Assembly (NCBI GenBank): GCA_001599595.1
Contig: BCHH01000008.1
Coordinates: forward strand, 1,826,046 to 1,890,045
Origin: Beverwykella pulmonaria
Taxonomy: Eukaryota > Ascomycota > Dothideomycetes > Pleosporales > Melanommataceae
Reading direction: 5' to 3'
DNA: 64,000 nucleotides
Both the position numbers and the translations under genes were made by a program. Numbering within the stretch: position 1 is the first letter of the stretch; each line of letters begins with the position of its first letter. The notes under the pieces are model-generated. The model was not told where the DNA came from and made no database searches. It was given only the letters and a program-made list of their open reading frames with translations. Below, one piece after another: positions 45,487 to 54,792 of this stretch.

Positions 45487-47461
45487 CTACGTAGATTTAA
45501 TACCTGATTGTGTAGCCAGTTGGTCAAATTTCTTAATTTTATCAATATCAGCCTTTGTAAGGGTTGTAAGGGTGGTATTGTAGGCCCATTTGCCACCACC
45601 TTGTAGCTCATCCTTTACGTTCCACTTTATGTGATCCATCAACAATACACCCTGCCTCTGAGCCCAAAATACGTGACAATTTGGTCCATATAGATAAGGA
45701 GCCTCTGCTGGATTAAGTACTGCAATATTGTCGCGTGCAGCGTCGTATTCAGGTTGCAGCGCGCCAGATAGGTATTTTTGGTGTCGTTCCTGATCGTCCC
45801 GCATCTAATCTCTCTCAGCCTTCTCCTTCAACAATCTTATACCATCTTTTTGTGTAAATAAATGTCCCTGCAATTGCAATCGCTTACTGCCCTTTTTAGA
45901 GCTTTTTTAGTGTTTATAGGTCTCATATTAGTGGAGCATTAATAAACTAACTGCAAGATTTGCGTGTGTTTCCTCAAACATCTTCTTTGCCTTTTCCACC
46001 TTCTCTTGCAAAACTAAATCCTGAACACTGTCTAATAAGTCTGCAAATAAACACTAACTATCTTAATAATATCCTAAGCCTCCTCCCAAATTTCTATCAC
46101 AATTTATTGTTGTTGCATTGCTATTCTGTTGGTGTAGGGGTAGAGGCTGATTCTCCTTGTCTGCATCACCATCGCGATTATATTCAGCCCCACCACTAAT
46201 ACTAATGCGACAGCTCCGCAGCGCTCTAGAAGAGGCTGTAATTTTGGCAGGTTGATCTTTAGCTATTAATTGATTAATCCTGTGATTTGCAGCAATTTTT
46301 TTAAGCAGGTTAGTAGCTAATATAGGGTGAAGGCCTGCCTCCTTCTATGCGCTAATAATGTTAGTGGGTGTAAACACCTTTTTCCGCACTACCTTAAACA
46401 ACGCCATAAACTAAGCCTTATTAACGTTTTTTGTTGTAGAAAATTGCGTAAAGTTATAGAGCTGCCTTAAATACTCCATTTGTAAAAGAGAAAAAAGTCC
46501 TACATTAAGTGGTTGAAATATGTGGGTAGTATGCAATGGGAGGGCAAGAATCGCGATTCAATGCTTGATTGCGAACACTACAACACAACCACTAATATGC
46601 GAGCTATAGTTATCAAACAATAAGTAATCGCCATTAAGTAGGATTATTTGGGGTAGTCTCCTCTGCCCATATCTTAATCTACTCATATCTAATATTGTTG
46701 TTGGTCCATCCTTATGCTAATGTTGCGTAGTTGAATGAGGTAGATGCATTCTCCTCATTAATCTGTATCCACTAATCGCTGTAGTATCAAGCTTTAAATA
46801 TAATTAGAGGCGTGCAAGCATGGCCAGAAGCAGATACGCACTCAATTACAGTTGCTAGCTCTTTACTACCAGGCTAATTGCAATATATGTTGCTCTTCTT
46901 TATAGTAGAGTCAAGCTGGATAATAACGCGTGATCACCAAGCCTGCCCTAGCTGGAAGCCCTTCTCATCTATATTGTATTTGCGCGCTGCAGTGATATTG
47001 TATTTCTTTTGTACTGATTGGAGGAGTGATACAAAGTCGTCAATAGTCATTTTATCGTGATTATAGGCCCTTGCGCTATCTAATGGCGAAAGGAATACTA
47101 ATAAGAGTCTATAGCGGCGTACAAAGCGCTTTACCCAAGAGACTCCTAATTCACCACTATATATCGCCTCAGCAGCTTGTTTAACTTGCTGAGGAGTCCA
47201 AGGATATCCCTAGGATTAAGACTCCGTAATATAATTGCGTAGAACACGCTCTTGTGTGGGTGTAAGGACCTGCTAATTTAATGCCTTCTTCTGGTTCAAA
47301 TTGCGACCTTTTGCGCAATAGAGTACCGTATTCTTAGGAGCGCCCTAGGCGCTAGCAGCAGCTGTTAGAGAGGTAAATTTGCCTCTTCTGTAATCCTTGA
47401 TAGCTCCCTAAATAGCCTCCTCCTTGCTGGCTGGCGTACGGGGGGTGGGTGTGGTGGACAT
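45487..47461 (-). pseudogene. Broken pogo-type DDE transposase
   Basis: The frame begins at ATG 47461-47459 with MSTTPTPRTPASKEEAI and then meets a stop. Further traces on the same strand include an N-terminal helix-turn-helix-like region (IKDYRRGKFTSLTAAASA), a Tc5-like DNA-binding piece (SGELGVSWVKRFVRRYRLLL), and the first DDE segment ARKYNIDEKGFQLGQ. A second segment, LFDNYSSHISG, and a third, HTTHIFQPLNVGLFSLLQ, follow. In the third the position usually held by catalytic Asp is Asn (AAT, 46504-46506). The last piece, 45804-45487, is still open for 105 codons and belongs to the C-terminal part. At least ten in-frame stops separate these pieces, so no functional protein is made. Confidence 0.85.
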
Positions 47462-47651
47462 CGTGATTTAATTGATTGTTGGTTGTTGAAATTTAAAACG
47501 CGAGATATCGACCCTACGCACTCAAAAAAAATGTAAAATAATGGTGCGCGATGTTTATTGTATGGCAAATAGTATGGGATCAATATATCTAAGCACTAAA
47601 TTGTATTGTTTGTGAGATGGTGAGGTAGCGCGTTGGCAGAGGTGATTGCGT

Positions 47652-47697
47652 TGTTTGCCCCGGATGGTGGTCCGCCCCGGATGGTGGTCGCTTACTC
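47652..47697 (-). repeat. Right terminal inverted repeat of the transposon
   Basis: Read on the minus strand it begins GAGTAAGCGACCACC and carries the same doubled 17-bp unit. Differences from the left end are a C for T at position 11 and an A for G at position 42. The outer edge abuts TA at 47698-47699. Confidence 0.92.
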
Positions 47698-47792
47698 TAG
47701 GAGTTTTTACTACAGTTGGAAATGGGTATGTACGCAGTGCACTAACAGACGCCAAGCTCGCGGTTCCTTAAAAGACGTTGTACAGAGAAGTA

Positions 47793-49040
47793 CTATCTGT
47801 CAGTCCTTCGGCTCTCATCACGCCAACCAGAGCCGCGGCGCGAGGATCGCTCTTTGTGCCTATCGCCCTGGTGCCCATGCCGTGAGGACTTCTGGTCGCC
47901 TTGGCCATCTCCTTCTCGACTGTGACTTCGTTTCCGTTCGTGTCGATGAGATGCCTTGGTCTCCTTTCGATGCTCCCGACTGTGACTGCGACTCCTGTGC
48001 CGATGCTGGTGCTTCGACGACCTCTCTCTGTCGTGATGTTTGGCGTCCAAGGGGAAGCCCTCTAAATCGTCTTCTCCGGCTCCCCTCTTTCGCTTTCCAT
48101 GCCGGTCTCTCCTCCATTCCCTCTCCTGGGTAGCCCGAAGCTCTCGAAGCTCACGGTCTCGCTCTGAGGCCCACTTCTTCTTGTCCTCCTTGGACTTCTT
48201 CAGCTGCGCCTGAGCTCGCTGCATAGCGGCAAAAGGGTCGTTGGAGATGATCCGGCTCTGCTCCCTCTCTTTTCGTCGCGGGTCTTCGTTGCCCCAGACG
48301 TCCTTGTCCGCGAAGCCGGGATATCCTATGGTCTTGGAGCCGGACTCGGCCTCCTCTGGGGGGGATTTTGCGTGCGGTGCTGCAGCGTACCAAGGCCGCT
48401 CGAGCCCACCTTTGCCGGCCGCATTCACAAGGCGCATCGTGTACTGATCTGCGAACGCCTGCTCTTTCTTCTTCTTCTCCTTCTCCGCCTCCGCGTTTTT
48501 CTCGCGCTTCATGGCCTCCTTTACATCCACAGGGAACAGGTTAATGTTGCCGGCGTGGTCCTCCAGCGGAGCATCGTTCGCCGGCTTCCGCAACTTCAAC
48601 ACAGCGACATCATCGTCCCCTTTCGAACCAGTTGTCGTCCTTGCCATGCGGATCTCCATATCCGTCTCGTCCTCGCCGGCGAGGCGCCTCCGCTTCCGGT
48701 CGTGACCATCCCTGGCCTTATCTGCCCGCTTGCCACCCCTCTCATCCTGCTTTGTATCTTCTTCAGGGAGGGATGGGGGTGTCTCTCCTCGGAGAATCGC
48801 AGCGCGTCTCTCGGCGTCATGCTCTTGCATACGCTGTTCGTCGGCAGCCTCGCGAGCCGCAGCGGCGGCCTCGTCGGCTTTGACGCGCGCGATACTGGCA
48901 GGGTTGTACACGTTCCATGACTTTTTGCCTAGGAGATGACTGCGGGTTTGTCAGTACAGCTGGAAAAGGCAATAGGTCGGGGAATATGTGCGCAGGCTGG
49001 CTAAAGTTGGGGATGCGGGCGGGGTAACGTACAGAGGCAT
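47793..49040 (-). CDS. Cir_N domain nuclear protein (LENG1-like)
   Basis: This is a probable nuclear, RNA-processing-associated protein. Exons 49040-49033 and 48939-47793 give 384 residues. The first coding exon is only 8 nt (ATGCCTCT); splicing yields MPLHLLGKKSWNVYNPASIA, the conserved Cir_N start, which the second exon alone lacks. Residues about 10-60 form a helical, charged Cir_N segment (RVKADEAAAAAREAADEQRM). Further on are GLERPWYAA, KTIGYPGFADKDVWGNEDPR and SNDPFAAMQRAQAQLKKSKE. The last 120 residues are Arg/Ser/His/Lys-rich with many Ser-Arg and His-Arg steps, as in splicing-associated proteins. CWC25 shares the Cir_N fold but begins differently (I recall MGGGDLN), so the LENG1-like branch fits better. 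Its exact role in fungi is not established. Confidence 0.82.
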
Positions 49041-49784
49041 GGCGGTGGTGGTGAGGGGGTCGGGGGCGAGGACGAAAGAGCACAGTAGCGCGTGCGCTCA
49101 GTTACAAGCGTGGCCCATGGCGGAGGGATGGCGGTGGCGGTGAGAGGAGGCGACCACAACAGAGCGCAATGTGGAGGCGACCAAGCATCGGAATAAATTC
49201 CTGCAGCAAGGCTGGCGGACCAAGATATTGAACGGCACTCGCGCGGGCCGCTCGCTGATCTGACATATTTGGAGCAAGCACACCTCTCTCAACATCATGG
49301 GCCACCTTGCGGTTAATGAAGTGCCCTCCGTCACACCCCTCTCTACAGTCTTCATATATCTCCATATTACATCGCTCCCGATCGCACTTCTCGCACATTG
49401 CCGCATCCACTATTCTCCGTCCGAGTCGCACGGCAATCAGCCCTACCTAGCTACCAACCACGCGTCATCGTATATCCCTCCCCTTGGCCCAGTAGGCGCA
49501 GAGACACGACCCCAATCTCGCGAGAGACGAACCATGTACGAAAGTAGATCCAGAAGCTGCTGAAGAAGCGTACTGTTGGAAGCCACTTCCCCGAATTTCG
49601 ACAATTGCACCCAGTTTTCACACACTTGCCTTGAGGCGCGCTCTCCTACTCGGCCTCAGAGAGATTGACGGCATTTATTGACCCCCACTTGCTCCACGCA
49701 CTTGGCCGTACTATAACTCCAGTGTACGAGTGGATCTCACAATCGCTCTCAATCGCACAGTATACCTCGACCCCAAGCTCTACA
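49041..49784. promoter_or_regulatory. Divergent promoter region of the Cir_N and FlbE-like genes
   Basis: About 740 bases between divergent starts. Open frames at 49297-49563 and upstream of 49785 are not recognisable; the frame of the FlbE-like gene is open back to 49665, but the first ATG in frame is 49785. No RNA gene is evident. Confidence 0.5.
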
Positions 49785-50444
49785 ATGCCGACCTGGCTCG
49801 TCCACGGGTTCCGCTGGCCCCGGCCTGCAATCCGCATTCACACCATCGTCCACAACCTCGATGATGTCGCCGCGGAATGGCTAATGGCACCGCAAACCAC
49901 CGAAGCCCTCACCGAGAACTTTAAGAAGATATTCCCTGACATGATGGCACATCTCCCCGCGCTACAATTCATTGAGCAGTACGACCCCGAAGACCTCAAA
50001 ACCAAATCCCAACCATACGCCTATGTCTGCGACCAGGTTCATGAGGTGCAATTAGGTGTGGACATAGATGAAGTTCGAGGGCAGGGGGTTGCGAGCGATG
50101 CTTGGAGCGCTATGGCTGACCTGCGAGATAAGGTTGCGGCTGGGGAGAAGGTGGCGTGGTTCGTGGTTGTCAATGGGGACGTGGAGCGGTGGGTGCCGCC
50201 TGTCGAGGAGACCGTCGTGGGGAGTCCGGCTGGGAGTGAGACTAGCCCAGTCAGTGCGAGGAGCAGTGTCGGGAATATCGAAGAGGAGGAAGAGGACAGC
50301 GATCAAGTATGTCTGGTATACTCGTGGAGCTATGACTTCCTACATGCCCTGGATCTTGCTGACTAGCCTCTGACCCAGACTAAACGGCCACCGAAGGGAT
50401 TCAAGAAGTGGTTCGGGGGGAAGGCGAGGCGAGCAAAGAGGTAG
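49785..50444 (+). CDS. flbE: FlbE-like developmental regulator
   Basis: Exons 49785-50306 and 50379-50444 give 195 residues, near the ~200 of Aspergillus FlbE, an upstream activator of conidiation that accumulates at hyphal tips with FlbB. The start MPTWLVHGFRWPRPAIRIH, the segments LDDVAAEWLMAPQTTEALTE and LQFIEQYDPEDL, and AYVCDQVHEVQLGVDIDEVR then VAWFVVVNGDVERWVPP match my memory of that family. The C-terminal part is Ser/Glu-rich, and the short last exon encodes a basic tail (PKGFKKWFGGKARRAKR), a common ending in the family. No transmembrane or catalytic motif is seen. Naming is from memory of the family pattern, hence moderate confidence in the symbol but high confidence that this is a real gene. 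Confidence 0.72.
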
Positions 50445-51170
50445 GCACAATGTCTGATACGACCCAATTGCACTGTGGTCAGCTAAACAGGTGTAGTTCG
50501 AAAGACCTTAGAGGCGAGACCATGCTGTCATCGGGGCCGCGATCGCCGCCACTACCTAATAGGCCGCTCACGACTGCAGCATCCAAGCCTACGAATGGAA
50601 AGGCACCTCTGCCTGCCGGGACAGCCTGATAATGGTACATGTACAAATCAGCGCGAACTGGCTTGCATTCTCGCACTTGTCAAAAGAGCATCCGTCGAGG
50701 TGTTACACGTCATACAATATTTTGGACACTTAATCAGGGCATAGGGAAAACGGATTGTATGGATTCGGTTATATATCTTACTTAGCGTTTGCCCTCTCCA
50801 TTTCTACCTACCTATCTCAATATGCCCATAACACGTAGAGTGCATCATAAACGACTTTAAATGATTATGTGCTAGAAATTCTGCTTCAACGTACGCCAGA
50901 AGAAGTGCATTTTTTAGTCTACAAAGTGAAACACTATTACTAGCGGCAAAATGGTAGGACTTCCAGATTTTCAAGGCTGTCTGTCAACGCGCGGTCACGT
51001 GTACCTTGCGCAAGTCGGCAAAATATATCGCCGACCAAGCTTCACTTCATCACTTTCTCGAACACCACACCTCCCTACGCCCCGCCAACCCCTCCTCACC
51101 TCTCGTGTGCCGAACCCAACCCGCTCAACGCCCAGCGATCAGCGATCAGCGATCGCGCTCAACCGCCAAA
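50445..51170. other. Intergenic region upstream of PRP6
   Basis: About 725 bases between two plus-strand genes: the 3' UTR of the FlbE-like gene, an A/T-rich middle (50700-50940), and the PRP6 leader, which contains AGCGATC-type short repeats at 51134-51157. No gene is recognised. Confidence 0.6.
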
Positions 51171-54077
51171 ATGAGCAGACGGGATTTTCTCTCTATGCCT
51201 GCGCCCGAGAACTATGTCGCTGGTCTCGGGCGTGGAGCGACTGGCTTCACTACCAGATCTGATCTTGGACCTGCTCGCGAAGGCCCTTCGGAGGAACAGA
51301 TGAAGGAGATGCTGGCCAAGCGTGCCGCGACTTTAGGCCAGGCTGCCCCTTCGGCCTACGGCGTGGTGGAAAAGAAAGAGCAGGACGAGGAAGAGGACAG
51401 GTTCCAGGATCCTGACAATGAAGTGGGACTCTTCTCGAACGGAATATTTGATAAGGAAGACGACGAGGCGGATCGCATCTATCAGGATGTCGATGAGAAG
51501 ATGGACAAACGAAGGCGTGCGAGAAGGTTAGTACTCTGTTCTGTTCCCCATGATCCCTTTCCCCTGCCTTCCTCTCCTCCTCTTTCTTCTTCGTCGTTGA
51601 AGTGTTCATCAACGTATTTTCTCCGAGGAACAGATACCGACCACATCCTGCCGTTTAGGGAAGCCCGCGAACAGAAAGAACGCGATGAGTACGAAAAGAA
51701 CAACCCGAAAATCCAGCTCCAGTTCGCCGACCTTAAGCGCGCACTCGGTAGCGTATCTGAAGAAGAATGGGCAGCGCTTCCGGAGGTCGGGGATATGACT
51801 GGCAAAGCGAAACGAGCCCGCGAGGCACGGCAGAATACGCGATCGTATGCCGTCCCAGACAGTGTCATCTCTGCCGCACATCAAGCAGGGCAATTGGAGA
51901 CCTCGATATCTACCGACTCGGACGGAACCATGACAAACTTTGCCTCGATAGGAGCTGCGCAGAAGTCTGCGCTTCAAGTCCGACTCGATTCTGCTGCGTC
52001 CAGCAATCCTGGTACGCAGACTAACGTTTCCGGCACAGCCACGTCGGTTGATCCCCGAGGCTATATCACAGCGCTTGACAAAGCTTCAGCAATGGGTGCG
52101 GCTATGCCTGTTGAGGATATTAACCGTGCTCGCGTACTTCTCGAGAGCGCTGTAAAAACAAACATACACAATGGCCCCGGCTATGTAGCTCTCTCGCGAC
52201 TCGAAGAAGTCGCTGGCAAAGTTCACCAGGCAAAACGCATCATGCAGAAGGCTTGTGAGATGTGCCCACGGTCTATCGTGGTGTGGGAGGAGGCTATTCG
52301 ACTGAATCGAGATAACATCCACAACGCGAAAATTGTCGCCGCTAACGGCATTAAACTGAATCCAAAGGCTATCAAACTATGGATAGCTGCCATCGAGCTG
52401 GAGCAGACGAGCCGGGACAGGAAAAAGGTTACGCGACAAGCGATTGATCACAACCCTCAATCAGTTGAACTATGGAAGATGCTTATCAATGAAACGGAGA
52501 ATATCGAAGACGTTCGGGTCCTCTTCGCAAAGGCTACCTCAACAGTCAAGTTGTCAGAAGAGCTGTGGATATCCTATGCCCGTGTCAGCGACTTCGAGCA
52601 TGCCCAGCAAATTCTCAATTCTGCTCGCAAAGCTATCCCAACTAGTTGGCTGATTTGGGTTCAGGCAAGCAGGCTTCAAGAGCAGGCTGGTAAAGAGAAT
52701 GTATGCGACAAGATCATGGAGCGTGCCGTCAAGAGCTTGATAAAAGAAAATGCCATGTTGGGAAGAGAGGCATGGATCACGCAAGCTGAAACATGCGAGT
52801 CAGAGGGATGCCCAGCGACAGCTGGCTCTATCATCAAAGCAACGATTGGATGGGGATTGGACGAAGATGACGAACGCCGAGATATATGGTTGCAAGACGC
52901 AAAGGATGCAACGGCTCGGGGCATGTATGAAACTGCAAGGGCCATCATCGCACATGCCGTCAATATGTTCCCATATAGCACCACTGTTTGGCACGCTTCC
53001 GCCGACTTGGAGAAACGCCATGGTACCCAGGAGGCGCTTCTCAACCTATTGGAGCGCGCCGTCAATTCATGCCCCAACTCAGAATCTCTCTGGCTTCTAT
53101 ATGCTCGTGAGACGTGGCAGGCGGGCAAACTGGCAGAATCGCGAGCGATATTCGCACGATCCTTCCAACAACTCGCCGGAAACGAAAACCTGTATGTTCG
53201 GGCAGTCGATCTAGAGGTAGACGCCGGGGAATATGAGCAAGCTAGAAGGTTCTTACAGATCGCGCGCGAATCGGCTCCATCCGATCGAATTTTCATGAAG
53301 AGTGCAGTACTTGAGCGTCAACTTGGCGACCTGGATGCCGCAATCGATCTATGTCAGCAAGGACTGAGAATCTGGTCTGGCAGCTGGAAATTGCATGCTA
53401 TCAAAGGACAAATCTACGAGTCAATGTCAAAGCTCAAAGAGGCACAAGAGGCTTTCTCCTTGGGGACCCGAGCCACCCCCAATCCGCATCTTTTTATCCT
53501 ACTTTCCCGCATTCAAGAGAAGCAAGGCGCTATTGTGCAGGCTCGCTCCACGCTGGATCGCGGCCGACAAAAGAACCCAAAGAATCCCGAGCTTCTCGTC
53601 GAAAGTATACGTTTAGAAAGACGGAACAATAATATCCCAGCCGCGCAGAAACTTTCAGCTGTAGCATTGCAAGAGTGTCCGACTTCCGGTCTCCTCTGGG
53701 CGGAAAAGATTATGCATCTCGAGTCCCGCACGCAGCGCAAGCCCCGAGCCCTGGAAGCCATCAAAAAGGTGGAGAACGACCCCCAACTCTTCGTCGTGGT
53801 CGCTCGTATTTTTTGGGGAGAAAGGAAGCTGGACAAGGCAGGCTCGTGGTTTTCGAAGGCCTTGACCTTACAACCTGAGTATGGGGATGCTTGGGTATAC
53901 TATTACAAGTTCTTGCAACAACACGGCACTCCGGAGAAGCAGGCAGATGTGCTAGCAAAGTTGAGCATGGCTGACCCAAAGTATGGCGAAATCTGGCAGA
54001 GCGTTGCGAAAGACCCTAAGAATGCGAGGAAGGGGGTGGAGGAGATTCTCAAGATCGCTGTCACCAAGGCTGAGTAG
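51171..54077 (+). CDS. PRP6: U4/U6.U5 tri-snRNP splicing factor Prp6 (Prp1 family)
   Basis: This scaffold protein bridges U5 and U4/U6 snRNPs in the spliceosome. Exons 51171-51526 and 51659-54077 give 924 residues. It begins MSRRDFLSMPAPENYVAGLG, then RGATGFTTRSDLGPAREG, the conserved PRP1 N-terminal domain, and DRFQDPDNEVGLFSNGIFDK. Splicing from GTTAGT at 51527 to TTTAG at 51654-51658 gives RRRARREAREQKERDEYEKN, the expected join. The rest is a long row of HAT/TPR-like helical repeats (for example PRGYITALDKASAMGAAMPV, then many W-x-x-x-A-x-L-E units) ending at LKIAVTKAE. The single intron is 132 nt, a multiple of three, and has no stop, so retention would add 44 residues without a frameshift. 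The start is the first ATG at the conserved N-terminus; the frame is open upstream but not conserved. Confidence 0.96.
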   Translation: MSRRDFLSMPAPENYVAGLGRGATGFTTRSDLGPAREGPSEEQMKEMLAKRAATLGQAAPSAYGVVEKKEQDEEEDRFQDPDNEVGLFSNGIFDKEDDEADRIYQDVDEKMDKRRRARRLVLCSVPHDPFPLPSSPPLSSSSLKCSSTYFLRGTDTDHILPFREAREQKERDEYEKNNPKIQLQFADLKRALGSVSEEEWAALPEVGDMTGKAKRAREARQNTRSYAVPDSVISAAHQAGQLETSISTDSDGTMTNFASIGAAQKSALQVRLDSAASSNPGTQTNVSGTATSVDPRGYITALDKASAMGAAMPVEDINRARVLLESAVKTNIHNGPGYVALSRLEEVAGKVHQAKRIMQKACEMCPRSIVVWEEAIRLNRDNIHNAKIVAANGIKLNPKAIKLWIAAIELEQTSRDRKKVTRQAIDHNPQSVELWKMLINETENIEDVRVLFAKATSTVKLSEELWISYARVSDFEHAQQILNSARKAIPTSWLIWVQASRLQEQAGKENVCDKIMERAVKSLIKENAMLGREAWITQAETCESEGCPATAGSIIKATIGWGLDEDDERRDIWLQDAKDATARGMYETARAIIAHAVNMFPYSTTVWHASADLEKRHGTQEALLNLLERAVNSCPNSESLWLLYARETWQAGKLAESRAIFARSFQQLAGNENLYVRAVDLEVDAGEYEQARRFLQIARESAPSDRIFMKSAVLERQLGDLDAAIDLCQQGLRIWSGSWKLHAIKGQIYESMSKLKEAQEAFSLGTRATPNPHLFILLSRIQEKQGAIVQARSTLDRGRQKNPKNPELLVESIRLERRNNNIPAAQKLSAVALQECPTSGLLWAEKIMHLESRTQRKPRALEAIKKVENDPQLFVVVARIFWGERKLDKAGSWFSKALTLQPEYGDAWVYYYKFLQQHGTPEKQADVLAKLSMADPKYGEIWQSVAKDPKNARKGVEEILKIAVTKAE

Positions 54078-54792
54078 GTATGCTGAAATTTGTCTGTAGT
54101 ATTTGACTTCATTTCACGTACAATCCATTGGTGTGGCATAGGACAGGCGTCCGGGGGTTTGGTTAGAGGTTTTCAGCCGCGGGGTCATGTATTACTTCGG
54201 CTCCAGTGTTCCTCTGATATATTCTTCCAACGGCAACTAGGAAAGAGCTCTAGATTCATCTAAATCTTCTGTAGTCTACTGTATTTGCCTGCAAAGTTTA
54301 CGCAAAAGTTCAATCTACACAAGCTGTTCCGAGGTTAGCGAGGAGAAGACACATGGGGAAATAATCCCAGCAGACGGCTACTTGCATACTCGTAGTAAAC
54401 GCCCTGCGTTAATACAAAAATTCTATTGCGAATTCTAGTTTTATCTTTTATAATTACTGTACTGTAGTATCTGTAGTAGACCTAGTCATAGATATTAGCT
54501 GTACTATTTCCATACGTTCATATTCCGAATTATGGCTCTCAATATGACCTTGACCTGCTGACAGCGAATAGAAACTCCGCAACCTCCGACTACACCCAAC
54601 ACTTCACCACACCCTCGCCATCAAACCACACTCCACACAACTCCCCATGTATCGACTTATCATTGATTTCCATTAATAATCTACCTCAAAATCGCTCTAC
54701 ACCGGTCAACCACCGCGCACAGCGTCGGCGTCGCCGCCGAACAGGATCCTCTTCACGCGCGCGACGGACATCCCTCACACCCACCGCCCACC
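54078..54792. other. Intergenic region with an A/T-rich block
   Basis: About 715 bases between two plus-strand genes. At about 54410-54540 the sequence becomes strongly A/T-rich with repeated CTGTAGTA-like words (ACTGTACTGTAGTATCTGTAGTAG). The rest is the PRP6 3' UTR and the HFI1 promoter, with a C-rich run before the start. No gene is supported. Confidence 0.55.

Larger units (their letters stand above)
45387..47697 (-). mobile_element. Decayed pogo/Fot1-type DNA transposon, complete from end to end
   Basis: This is a 2,311-bp element flanked by TA on both sides (45385-45386 and 47698-47699), the target duplication of Tc1/mariner-pogo elements. The ends are 46-bp inverted repeats starting GAGTAAGCGA that differ at two positions, both transitions. 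Inside, the minus strand shows the eroded remains of one transposase frame covering most of the length. The interior is A/T-rich with many TAG/TAA stops where Gln or Trp codons are plausible, the pattern left by repeat-induced point mutation in ascomycetes. It sits between the dienelactone hydrolase promoter and the 3' side of a Cir_N gene, only about 95 bp beyond that gene's stop, without breaking either. It cannot move by its own enzyme. Confidence 0.9.

Noticed and set aside
45487..45804. An intact 105-codon frame as an independent cargo gene of the transposon
   Set aside because: The upstream reading (LLKEKAERD, stop, MRDDQERHQK) shows it is the C-terminal piece of the same transposase.
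51006..51170. N-terminal extension of PRP6 by 55 codons
   Set aside because: Not conserved-looking and in the pyrimidine-rich leader; MSRRDFLSMPAP at 51171 is the family start.
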